Below are positions 44,744 through 52,543 of a DNA stretch of 64,000 bases, piece after piece (within the stretch, counting starts at the first letter, position 1; each line of letters begins with the position of its first letter). Location: assembly GCF_022662195.1 (NCBI RefSeq), contig NZ_JAKMCS010000006.1:208471-272470 (forward strand), in the 5' to 3' direction. This DNA is from Aestuariivivens insulae. GTDB lineage: Bacteria; Bacteroidota; Bacteroidia; Flavobacteriales; Flavobacteriaceae. A model generated the notes under the pieces. The model did no database searches. It saw only the letters and a list, made by a program, of their open reading frames with translations, and had not been told where the DNA came from. The position numbers were made by a program, and so were the translations under genes.

Positions 44744-45654
44744 GACGTTTTGTTTTCAGAATTTTCTTTTTCAAAAGGGAATAGTCGGTCAACAGGCGGT
44801 AAATAATAAACCCGGGGTTTTGTTCCAAGTTCTTCCATGTATCGGTAACCGGCTTTATCTCTTAAAAGGGTACTTAACCTAACTGTTTCTTCCCCATTTG
44901 TTACAGCGTCTTCAAGTTCATTTCCAAAATAAATGACACCATTGGGGCATGCAGAAACACAATGGGGTAGCTTATCTTGACGAAGCATATCAGGACAAAA
45001 ATCACATTTAGCAACGGTGCCATGTTTGCTGGGAAGGCTGGTTTCGGGCGAATAAGGAATATCTAGTTTGCCTTCAGGAGGATTTCCCCAATTGAATACC
45101 CTTGCAGAATAAGGACAGGCAGCCATGCAAAAGCGGCAACCTATACAACGTTCATTGTCAATGAGCACAATGCCATCTGTACGTTTAAAAGTGGCGCCAA
45201 CGGGACAAACTTTTACACATGGGGGGTTATCACACTGGAAGCATTTTTTTGGCATCCAATAAGGTGAGGATTCTTCATTGTCTTGCATTTCAAGAACCTT
45301 TATATAAGGCCTGTCTGGAGTTAGGTTATGATGTTTGTCACAGGCTTGAACACATTTTCTGGCATTCTTACATTTACTTAAGTCTACAACCATTACAAAT
45401 TTTTTACCAGGAATACCCTTTCGGGCTTCTTTTGGAGGGGCCCCATGATACAAATGCTCCATAGCTTCAATTTCTGAATTTGGCACTTGAACAAGTTTGC
45501 CATCGGGAGTTAATAAGGTTGTTTTCTCAGTCGATTTGTTCTTGCAAGATGAAAGTGAACTAAACGCTAAACCTGATGCCGCAAGAATGCTTCCGGTAGA
45601 TATTTTTTTTAAAAACCCTCTTCTAGAGTCTGTTTTGTGTTCATTGTCTTCCAT
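44740..45654 (-). CDS. Tat-exported 4Fe-4S ferredoxin-type subunit (cassette copy 2)
   Basis: 304 residues. A twin-arginine signal (SRRGFLKKISTGSILAASGL) precedes a DmsB/NrfC/PsrB-like body with cysteine groups CKNARKCVQACDKHH, CFQCDNPPCVKVCP, CIGCRFCMAACP and CDFCPDML...CVSACP, enough for four [4Fe-4S] clusters. An N-terminal segment after the signal reads TLLTPDGKLVQVPNSEIEA. It hands electrons between the NrfD-like subunit and a periplasmic partner. No molybdopterin catalytic subunit is encoded nearby. A Crp/Fnr-like site lies 72 bases upstream. Confidence 0.93.
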   Translation of the reverse strand: MEDNEHKTDSRRGFLKKISTGSILAASGLAFSSLSSCKNKSTEKTTLLTPDGKLVQVPNSEIEAMEHLYHGAPPKEARKGIPGKKFVMVVDLSKCKNARKCVQACDKHHNLTPDRPYIKVLEMQDNEESSPYWMPKKCFQCDNPPCVKVCPVGATFKRTDGIVLIDNERCIGCRFCMAACPYSARVFNWGNPPEGKLDIPYSPETSLPSKHGTVAKCDFCPDMLRQDKLPHCVSACPNGVIYFGNELEDAVTNGEETVRLSTLLRDKAGYRYMEELGTKPRVYYLPPVDRLFPFEKENSENKTS

Positions 45655-45725
45655 GATTCATGTAATTAATTAAACTAATAGCCATCTAGATTACTAAATA
45701 TAACATCTAAAAGTCTAATATTTAA

Positions 45726-45737
45726 TGACATATGTCA
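45726..45737. promoter_or_regulatory. Crp/Fnr-like site upstream of cassette copy 2
   Basis: TGACATATGTCA, 72 bases upstream of the Fe-S gene start and downstream of the terminator of cassette copy 1. It gives the second cassette its own regulated promoter. Confidence 0.7.
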
Positions 45738-45803
45738 TGTTTGACTTTTTAGGATTTTGATGGTTGTTATTAATGTGTTGTTTGAAAAAAGTACGACTAC
45801 AAA

Positions 45804-45832
45804 AAAAACCGAACGGTAGGTTCGGTTTTTTA
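45804..45832. terminator. Terminator between the two cassettes
   Basis: AACCGAAC (45807-45814) and GTTCGGTT (45820-45827) around a GGTAG loop, with A-runs before and T-runs after, so it can act on both strands. It separates cassette copy 1 from the promoter of copy 2. Confidence 0.88.
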
Positions 45833-45851
45833 AAAATCTAAGAAAAAATAG

Positions 45852-46250
45852 TTATTCGGCTAAGGTTCTCATGTAATTTACTATGAGCCATCTGTCTTCA
45901 TCGTCTGGCATTTTTTTTGTGAACTCAGGCATGTCATCTTTTCCAAATGATGTTTTATAAAATAAAGTTCCGTCTGTTTGTTCTTGGTATTCTTCACTGG
46001 AAAAGTCTCCCAAATCACCAGTCATTTCAGTTGCTTTAGGTCCATCGCCATACCCTTCTTTGCCATGGCAAGATTTACAATGTTTGTTGTATAACGATTT
46101 ACCAATGGCTAGATCCTCTTCAGGGTCGGTTGGGTTTTCCATTTTAACATATTTTTCAGGAACCTTCCAATCGTCCTGGAAAACTGATGTGAAAGAATAT
46201 AAACTAAATAAAAAAATGCCTATAAGTGTTAATGTTTTTAATGTTTTCAT
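45852..46250 (-). CDS. Monoheme cytochrome c (cassette copy 1)
   Basis: 132 residues. It has a signal peptide, then CKSCHGKEGYGDGPKATEM near residue 58 and a Met ligand in DDMPEFTKKMPDDEDRWLI. Paralogue of 42371-42787 with near-identical layout (both begin the mature part with KVPEKYVKMENP / VVPKKYQNMENP). Last gene of the long operon that starts at 52241. Confidence 0.9.
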   Translation of the reverse strand: MKTLKTLTLIGIFLFSLYSFTSVFQDDWKVPEKYVKMENPTDPEEDLAIGKSLYNKHCKSCHGKEGYGDGPKATEMTGDLGDFSSEEYQEQTDGTLFYKTSFGKDDMPEFTKKMPDDEDRWLIVNYMRTLAE

Positions 46251-46260
46251 AATTCAAAAA

Positions 46261-47133
46261 TTAAGATTTAGATATTTTAAATAAGTTGACAAATAAATAT
46301 ATAATGATGCCCCATATCCCAATAATTATCAGATTAGGAAATAGTAATAAAAACAATGGTGTTTTATTTCTTGGTGACCACATAGTTCTGTCATCAAATG
46401 TAGTGTCCTCTATTATTGGAGTGCCAAATGGTGCATGTGCCAGTGCTTTTACGGTTCCGTATTCGTCACTATCGCTCAATACAACTTCAATAATCAAATT
46501 CCCATCAATGCCGGGGATGTCATTGTTGACAGCTACAGTAATTGATCCGTTTTCATCGGTCATATTAAATTCTTTGCCAATTTTTAAAGATTTAAATAAC
46601 CTTTGCACTTGTACATTAAGTAATTGATCACTTAATACGCTATCTTTTTCAGTCTCTTTAAGTGTGGCGCTTATGTAATTGATACTGTCTTTGGTTTTTA
46701 ATTTTGTTTTAATGGAGGCATCTTTAAAGCTAATGCTTTTGGAGGCTTTTTTATATGCATCACTCCCTTTAAATGTAACCACAAAATGATAAGTGCTGGT
46801 CGTGTCTGATTTAATTGTGCTGAAATCCTTCAAAACAAATTTGCATTCTCCGTGCATATCGGTTTTTGTGGTCCCTAATTTTATTTTTTCGTTATCTAAT
46901 TCATTAAAAATGGTTAAATCAATATTAGGAACATCAATATTTTCCCGATTTACTCTTGAAAATGCTTTTATGTTGAAAAAGGATACACTATCCATAATTT
47001 TAGTGTAATCTATTTTTAGTCTTACAGCATTTTTTTCGGCGGTTTGTGCATAAATGGAATGTAGCCCGGAAGCGGTTATAAAGATTGTGGTAAATACCAG
47101 AAAAGCAAAAGGATATTTTAGCATATTTCTCAT
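46261..47133 (-). CDS. Ig-like/beta-sandwich membrane protein (cassette copy 1)
   Basis: A 290-residue protein with a signal peptide, two beta-rich repeats (IDLTIFNELDNEKIKLG...TDMHGECKFVLKDF; LNVQVQRLFKSLKIG...MTDENGSITVAVNND) and a C-terminal membrane helix. It is longer than its paralogue at 42804-43403 by about one Ig-like domain. No catalytic motif is seen. It probably braces the NrfD-like and cytochrome subunits on the periplasmic side; this is inferred from conserved position. Confidence 0.75.
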   Translation of the reverse strand: MRNMLKYPFAFLVFTTIFITASGLHSIYAQTAEKNAVRLKIDYTKIMDSVSFFNIKAFSRVNRENIDVPNIDLTIFNELDNEKIKLGTTKTDMHGECKFVLKDFSTIKSDTTSTYHFVVTFKGSDAYKKASKSISFKDASIKTKLKTKDSINYISATLKETEKDSVLSDQLLNVQVQRLFKSLKIGKEFNMTDENGSITVAVNNDIPGIDGNLIIEVVLSDSDEYGTVKALAHAPFGTPIIEDTTFDDRTMWSPRNKTPLFLLLFPNLIIIGIWGIIIYLFVNLFKISKS

Positions 47134-48446
47134 GATTCTGTATTTTTCTTAATGCTTGGTATGTTGTTTTCGTCTGCAGTTCTTTGAATTGGGATCACGG
47201 GTAAATAACGAACGAATAATGTAATAATTAATAAAGCCATAGCTAAAGTAGCAATGGTGATTATCCACTCATGAGCACTGGGAAAATAATGATGCCAAGA
47301 TTCAGGAACGCCTTCTATAGGTAAAAATGGATGCAAAAGCGTAGGGATGACAATTATATAGCGTTTCCACCAGGAACCAATAACCACCATTAATCCCACA
47401 AAAAACATAGGTAAAGGCTTTCTTCCTTTATTGAATAATAAAATAACTAGGGGTAACAATAGACCAATAATTTGGGCAAACCAAAATAAGGGAGCCCATT
47501 CACCAAAAACCAAGGAATTTAAATGGATGTCTTCTTCAACAGGAGCTGTGAATATGGGGATTAAATACTCATTGATATTAAAATAAAGGTAGGTTAGGCA
47601 AGCTAGAGCCAAAAATTTACCCAGTTTATCAAAATGATAGTCTGTAATATAATTGTTTAAACCTCGCACCTTTCTGATAATAAAAACCATAGTGACCAAT
47701 GCTCCTAAGCCAGCAACAAATGCTCCTGAAATAAAATAAGCTCCCATATTGGTGCTGTCCCATCCTATTCTATAAGTGGTAGAAAATAACCATGCATCGA
47801 TGGTTTGTAATATAATACTAACAGGGATAATTAATACGGCTATAATTTTAATGGATTTTTCTTGTATCGCTTTTTGGCTTTCACTTCCAGTCCAGTTTAA
47901 AGAAAGTTTTCCGTACCATTTACTAAATTTTGGTTTTGTCTTTTTATAGAAAGTTTTAAGTATTGCCAAATCGGGTAATAGCGGAAAATATAATAACAGA
48001 AAACTTAGTGCTATAGTTGTTGGAATAATAATAACATCCCAAGTAATAGGAGATTGTAGTCTTGCATGGATAAATAGATTTAGCAATCTGTCTGGACGTC
48101 CCATATCTATCATAATGGTTAAGCCGGCCATTACAATAGATGTAAACGTTATGATTTCTGCGATTCTAACTAAAGGGGTTCTCCAGGAGTTGTTTGTTAA
48201 TCTTAAAATAGCTACGGTAACAGACCCTACAAAACTTGTCGCCACAAAAAAGACAAAGTTTGAAATATAGATGCCCCAGAGGGCATAATCTCGCATGTTT
48301 GTAACGACCTGCCCAGTTCTTACTTGATCGATATATGCGATTAACCCAAGTACAATAACAATAATTAAAAAAATAACCCAAATTGTACCCCGGTTGCCAA
48401 ATTTTCGGGGTGCTAAATTGTCCAGAAGGGTGTTATGATTTTTCAT
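47130..48446 (-). CDS. NrfD/PsrC-like quinol-interacting membrane protein (cassette copy 1)
   Basis: 438 residues, polytopic, paralogous to 43400-44743 (DYALWGIYISNFVFFVATSF, DMGRPDRLLNLF, STNMGAYFISGAFVAGLGA). It overlaps the Ig-like gene by 4 bases and follows the Fe-S gene by 2 bases. It probably oxidises or reduces menaquinone. Confidence 0.92.
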   Translation of the reverse strand: MKNHNTLLDNLAPRKFGNRGTIWVIFLIIVIVLGLIAYIDQVRTGQVVTNMRDYALWGIYISNFVFFVATSFVGSVTVAILRLTNNSWRTPLVRIAEIITFTSIVMAGLTIMIDMGRPDRLLNLFIHARLQSPITWDVIIIPTTIALSFLLLYFPLLPDLAILKTFYKKTKPKFSKWYGKLSLNWTGSESQKAIQEKSIKIIAVLIIPVSIILQTIDAWLFSTTYRIGWDSTNMGAYFISGAFVAGLGALVTMVFIIRKVRGLNNYITDYHFDKLGKFLALACLTYLYFNINEYLIPIFTAPVEEDIHLNSLVFGEWAPLFWFAQIIGLLLPLVILLFNKGRKPLPMFFVGLMVVIGSWWKRYIIVIPTLLHPFLPIEGVPESWHHYFPSAHEWIITIATLAMALLIITLFVRYLPVIPIQRTADENNIPSIKKNTES

Positions 48447-48448
48447 AA

Positions 48449-49450
48449 TTATTCAGGCTTTTCAACAGATTTGGGCTTTTCAACCGATTCAAATTCGCTG
48501 TAGTTTTCCAAGCCTTTATCAAAATCGACCAATCTATTTACTGGAGGTAAATAGTAAACGCTGGGAGCGGTGCCCAATTCTTCCAATAACCTATAACCTG
48601 CTTTATCCTTAAGTAGTTTGGTAAGACGCAATGTTTCCTCTCCATTGGTTACTGTATCTTCATATTTATCCCCAAAGTAAAATACACCGTTTGGGCAAGC
48701 TGTTACACAATGAGGTAATTTGTTTTCATGAATTTGATGAGGGCAAAAGTCACATTTATCCGGAGTACCTTTTCTGCTGGGGACACCTGCGTATTCAATA
48801 GATGGATTTTCATGGCCCATATCCATCATATTAAGTGTAATTTCACTCATTTCACCTTGTTCCGGTTCGCTCCAATTAAAAACCCGTATGGAATAGGGGC
48901 AAGCCGCCATGCAAAAACGACAGCCTATACAACGTTCATTGTCAATTAACACCAATCCATCCCTTCTTTTAAATGTAGCATCGACAGGGCAAACCGTAAC
49001 GCAAGCTGGTTGGTCGCAATGCATGCAAGTTCTTGGCATCCAGTACGGTGCTGTATCTTTAGATTCTTGCATTTTGTGAACCTTAAGCCAGGCATTTTCA
49101 CCTGTAACATAGTGGTGTTTATTACACGCGCTTACACATTTTAAAGCATTCTTACATTTGGCCAAATCAATCACCATAACAAATTTACGATTGGGTATAC
49201 CTTCGCGTACATTATATTTGGTGTCATGATGATCGGCATGTTTTACCGCGACTACATCCGAGGCGTCTACTTGAATTAATGAACCATCTGTAGTCATTAA
49301 TTCTACCTTATCCTCGCTATTGGTTTTATTTGAAGCGTTTAATTTTTCTGAAAGGTGTGATAATCCAAGACCTCCAATAGCAGATACAAATCCTAACTTA
49401 AGGCCATTGTTGAGAAATTTACGTCTGGAGTTTTTTTTATTATGTTCCAT
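48449..49450 (-). CDS. Tat-exported 4Fe-4S ferredoxin-type subunit (cassette copy 1)
   Basis: 333 residues. A twin-arginine signal (SRRKFLNNGLKLGFVSAIGG) precedes CKNALKCVSACNKHH, CMHCDQPACVTVCP, CIGCRFCMAACP and CDFCPHQI...CVTACP. It is paralogous to 44740-45654, including the LMTTDGSLIQVDASDV segment after the signal. The C-terminus adds a short repeated tail (SVEKPKSVEKPE). Partner of the NrfD-like subunit encoded next. Confidence 0.93.
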   Translation of the reverse strand: MEHNKKNSRRKFLNNGLKLGFVSAIGGLGLSHLSEKLNASNKTNSEDKVELMTTDGSLIQVDASDVVAVKHADHHDTKYNVREGIPNRKFVMVIDLAKCKNALKCVSACNKHHYVTGENAWLKVHKMQESKDTAPYWMPRTCMHCDQPACVTVCPVDATFKRRDGLVLIDNERCIGCRFCMAACPYSIRVFNWSEPEQGEMSEITLNMMDMGHENPSIEYAGVPSRKGTPDKCDFCPHQIHENKLPHCVTACPNGVFYFGDKYEDTVTNGEETLRLTKLLKDKAGYRLLEELGTAPSVYYLPPVNRLVDFDKGLENYSEFESVEKPKSVEKPE

Positions 49451-49474
49451 AATAAATGAAGTTTCAGCTCTACT

Positions 49475-49744
49475 TTACTGGTGTTTTCCTAGCCATTTAA
49501 GAAAGGATCTATTAGATAAATCTTTCTTGATAATTTTTGATTTTTTTATCGTACTTATCTTAACCTTTACAACAGTGCCATCGGGTTTTAATAAGGTTTG
49601 GTATTCTTCTTCATCCTGGGTTTTAATGGAACTATTATATGGACTGCTTATTCCCAAAAAAGGCAACAATAAACTACCTCCAAAAATTGGTAAAAAGCCT
49701 CTTCTAGAAAGTTGATTTTTTCTCCCAGATTTCTTTTTCATCAT
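49475..49744 (-). CDS. Small Tat-signal protein, N-terminal relic or mini-paralogue of the Fe-S subunit
   Basis: 89 residues: a twin-arginine signal (SRRGFLPIFGGSLLLPFLG) followed by TLLKPDGTVVKVKISTIKK. That segment matches the stretch just after the signal in both Fe-S subunits (LLTPDGKLVQV and LMTTDGSLIQV), but all cluster cysteines are missing. It ends before the first cluster. It may be a truncated third copy or a dedicated small subunit. The frame is clean, and it is packed between neighbours with short spacers, which favours a retained gene. Confidence 0.75.
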   Translation of the reverse strand: MMKKKSGRKNQLSRRGFLPIFGGSLLLPFLGISSPYNSSIKTQDEEEYQTLLKPDGTVVKVKISTIKKSKIIKKDLSNRSFLKWLGKHQ

Positions 49745-49747
49745 ATC

Positions 49748-50641
49748 TTAAAAATTATAGTTTCGGGTAATATTAAATCCAATTAAAGTCCCGCCATTAA
49801 GAAAATCGTTGGTGTTTTTCATATAATTTTGTTGAGGTAATATACCATTGAAGTTGGTTATAAAAATTTGAAACGTATGGGCCGACGTAGAAAATTCTGC
49901 GCCAAAACTAAACCCAGTAATGTTGTATTTGTTATCATTTAATTGGGTTATGGGCATACTAACATCGCATATTAGGGCCGTTTGGGAACTCACTTTATAT
50001 CGTCCACCACAGGCTACGGAAAATCGGTCGTTTTCATCTCCAGTGTTTACGGCATTAAAATGAGATAAGCTTGGTGCGATTTGTAGCGAAAGCTTTGAAT
50101 TAAACCTTTTGGCAATAATTAGCTGATGGAAGTAAGAATACCGGTCTTGTTTTTTTAAAAAGGGACCGTTGTCGGCATCAGGAGGTATATAGTCGCCATT
50201 AGGGTATTTCACGTCAAAAGACCGACCATCAATGGCTATGTTTCCATAATAACTCATGCTTACGGGCATACTTCCAGATCGTGTTTGATTTAATAAACCA
50301 ACTTTTAAATTAAAGTCGCTCATTCTATTTTTTTTGGTAATACCATATCCTACGGTTACCCAATCTAAAATGGCATAAGACAAAGCAATTCTAATATTTG
50401 AATTTGCGCCATAAATTCCAGCTAATGAATTTTCCTCCTCTATAAGCCCAAACCTGTGTTGCATAATGACCTCTAAAGTGTTTTTATTGAATAGTACGTT
50501 AGAGGCATTATCAATTAGCGTAGCACTTTCAAAAGCAGGACGCGCAGGTTTTTCTACAATGGAGTCTTTAGCTTTTTTTTGCGAAAAACACATAACGGGA
50601 ATAATTAACAAGACAAACAGTAATATTTTATACTTTTTCAT
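49748..50641 (-). CDS. DUF5777-like outer-membrane beta-barrel protein
   Basis: About 297 residues. The signal peptide ends near VMCFSQ, then alternating beta-strand segments run to a C-terminal NITRNYNF ending in an aromatic residue, as expected for an outer-membrane barrel. The segments TLEVIMQHRFGLIEEE and LSYAILDWVTVGYGITKKNR resemble the DUF5777 family, often found beside cytochromes in Bacteroidota. Start at 50641 (MKKYK) gives a normal signal; an upstream codon at 50680 is less likely. It may let the cytochromes contact the outer membrane; this is inference. Confidence 0.75.
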   Translation of the reverse strand: MKKYKILLFVLLIIPVMCFSQKKAKDSIVEKPARPAFESATLIDNASNVLFNKNTLEVIMQHRFGLIEEENSLAGIYGANSNIRIALSYAILDWVTVGYGITKKNRMSDFNLKVGLLNQTRSGSMPVSMSYYGNIAIDGRSFDVKYPNGDYIPPDADNGPFLKKQDRYSYFHQLIIAKRFNSKLSLQIAPSLSHFNAVNTGDENDRFSVACGGRYKVSSQTALICDVSMPITQLNDNKYNITGFSFGAEFSTSAHTFQIFITNFNGILPQQNYMKNTNDFLNGGTLIGFNITRNYNF

Positions 50642-50657
50642 TGTAACGTCTTTAGGG

Positions 50658-51044
50658 TTAGTTATTTTCGGCACCATCATCTATCCACTTTTTAATTAAA
50701 GCTATCGATTGAGCATCTACGTTTCTATGGCCGTTATCTGCCAATTGAGTGTATAGTTTGCTTGTACTGCTATTACCGGGATTAACATATCCTGAAGTTA
50801 AAGAGGCGTATTCGTTTCCAGGTGATAAATCTGGATTTTGCCCGGAAGGATTATGGCATTGCGTACAATTATATGTTACAAATATTGGTGCAATATCATC
50901 GGCAAAAGAAACTACCGTTCCAGGAGGGATAACCACATCATCTTGACCCACAGCTTCAGGAAACTCATCGTAATAGCATGAGAACATCAAAAGTGGCATG
51001 CTACTAAGGAGAACTATTTTTAATAGTTTTTTCATTTTTTTCAT
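50658..51044 (-). CDS. Monoheme cytochrome c-like lipoprotein
   Basis: 128 residues. The lipobox (LLMFSC) is followed by a planctomycete-cytochrome-like domain with a single CTQCHNPSGQNPDL motif near residue 65 and a C-terminal LIKKWIDDGAENN, a signature of PSCyt1-like heme domains. It lies between the hexaheme gene and the barrel gene, so it may pass electrons between them. Confidence 0.88.
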   Translation of the reverse strand: MKKMKKLLKIVLLSSMPLLMFSCYYDEFPEAVGQDDVVIPPGTVVSFADDIAPIFVTYNCTQCHNPSGQNPDLSPGNEYASLTSGYVNPGNSSTSKLYTQLADNGHRNVDAQSIALIKKWIDDGAENN

Positions 51045-51092
51045 TTTAAATTTTTAACAATGAAGTATTCAAAACTTTTAATAAACTATTAA

Positions 51093-52241
51093 TTAATTTT
51101 GTAGGGCTTCAATTGAATTTTTCAACAATGCCTCGGCATATATTGGATTGTGAATACCATTACTTTGATCTTCTTCCAAAGTCTTGTAATTCCAAATGGC
51201 TTGAGCATGGCTTACAGGGACTACAAGTGGGTTTGAGCTACTTGCATTTCCTCCATTACCGCCTTGTACGCTTCCGCTTTCAGAAATATATCCTTTAGTG
51301 ACTAATAGGTCATGTAACGTTTGATAATTTGTCCATGCTGTAATTTGTTCTGGGATTGCTGTCATGTTGTTATGGCATTCAACACAAGTGTTTAAAGTTG
51401 GTTCCCAGGTGTGTGAACCATCAGTGCCATCGGTAGTTTCACCCATATGGCATGATGTACATGATGCGCCAGTTTTATGAGCTGCAGTTCCTCTGCCAGG
51501 ATAACCAGTGGTACCGGCTATGTTGGCTCCCATGATACCTTCCAGCATTGTTGATTGTGGGCCGTGGTGTGGGCCAAATCGCCTACTTGTGATGGTAACA
51601 TCGCCTGTTCCAGATGGAATAGGGTAGGAATTTCTTGGTTGGTGACAATTTATACAGGTATTGCTTAATCCTAAAGGATCTGCGTTACTAGTCATATCAA
51701 GAGAGACCATTGGGTCTATATATAAATTAATGGGATGAATATTCCTCAAGGCGTAGTCATTGCCATCATTTTCAAAATCAAAAGATCTATGACCTTTTTC
51801 GGGAGCATGGCAACCGGTACATGTTATATTATGTGACACTTGATAACCATCAAAATTTGCCGAAGGAATTTCGTTTCCATATTGGTCTAAAACAGGATCG
51901 TTGTTGGCATCAACCTCAATATACATTCCCGATAATAAATCTATATAACCTTCATTGTTATGGCATCGGGCGCACCTGCCACTCTCTCCTCTTGCCCAGG
52001 AAGTTCCGGTAGCATGGCCGGATAGAACATAAGCATCTTTTATTTCGTTTCTGTGTTCGCTGGCGTGGCAGTCAATACATTGTTGAACACCAACCCCATC
52101 GATCCCATCAACGCCATTAACCCCGTCAACCCCATCGATACCATCTTGACCTGGAATTGCGGTGTAATCACTTGTACATTGGAAAAACATTAAACTTGAT
52201 GTAATTACTATCAAGTTAACGATGAGCTTTAAATTTTTCAT
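51093..52241 (-). CDS. Hexaheme c-type cytochrome lipoprotein with collagen-like stalk
   Basis: 382 residues. A lipobox (LMFFQC) is followed by a Gly-X-Y/Asp stalk (GIDGVDGVNGVDGIDGVG) and six CxxCH motifs in order: CIDCH, CARCH, CTGCH, CINCH, CTSCH, CVECH. His-rich segments between them could supply distal ligands. No nitrite reductase-type CxxCK motif is present. It is the first gene of the operon running to 45852, with a Crp/Fnr-like site 60 bases upstream. It is likely a multiheme electron conduit or terminal reductase at a membrane surface; its substrate is unknown. I cannot assign it to a named reductase family. Confidence 0.9.
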   Translation of the reverse strand: MKNLKLIVNLIVITSSLMFFQCTSDYTAIPGQDGIDGVDGVNGVDGIDGVGVQQCIDCHASEHRNEIKDAYVLSGHATGTSWARGESGRCARCHNNEGYIDLLSGMYIEVDANNDPVLDQYGNEIPSANFDGYQVSHNITCTGCHAPEKGHRSFDFENDGNDYALRNIHPINLYIDPMVSLDMTSNADPLGLSNTCINCHQPRNSYPIPSGTGDVTITSRRFGPHHGPQSTMLEGIMGANIAGTTGYPGRGTAAHKTGASCTSCHMGETTDGTDGSHTWEPTLNTCVECHNNMTAIPEQITAWTNYQTLHDLLVTKGYISESGSVQGGNGGNASSSNPLVVPVSHAQAIWNYKTLEEDQSNGIHNPIYAEALLKNSIEALQN

Positions 52242-52543
52242 GACGATATGTGTTAATGATAAGATTTATGGAAAATAAAAATTTAAGAGGCTTTAAACTA
52301 TGATATATGTCAGGTTTTGGGTTTCTTTTATTTTAATATGGAATATTAATGCTTTGGGGTATAGTGCTTTATGTGAGAATTGGCTTGGACGTGCCAGAAC
52401 ATGGCGCGCTAAAAAGGTTACAAGTTATAACCTGTTTAAAACTCTTTATAACTTCATTGTTGAAAAGTATAAAATCTGTGTATTTTTATACACTTCGTTT
52501 TTGCTCTTAACGAATAAATAAACCAACAGATAGACAATTACTT
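52242..52543. promoter_or_regulatory. Divergent promoter region of hexaheme operon and dnaE, with Crp/Fnr-like site
   Basis: TGATATATGTCA at 52301-52312 differs by one base from the palindrome upstream of nifJ, hemA and cassette 2, and is 60 bases from the hexaheme start. A GTGTAT/ATACAC hairpin lies closer to dnaE. A short open frame at 52300-52521 overlaps the operator and shows no coding character, so the region is treated as non-coding. Confidence 0.65.

Noticed and set aside
42371..52241. Alternative complex III (act operon)
   Set aside because: The ActB-type molybdopterin/Fe-S large fusion, ActD and a second NrfD within one cassette are missing; the cassette order differs.
52300..52521. 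73-codon open frame upstream of dnaE
   Set aside because: It overlaps the operator of the hexaheme operon and has no conserved features; probably chance.
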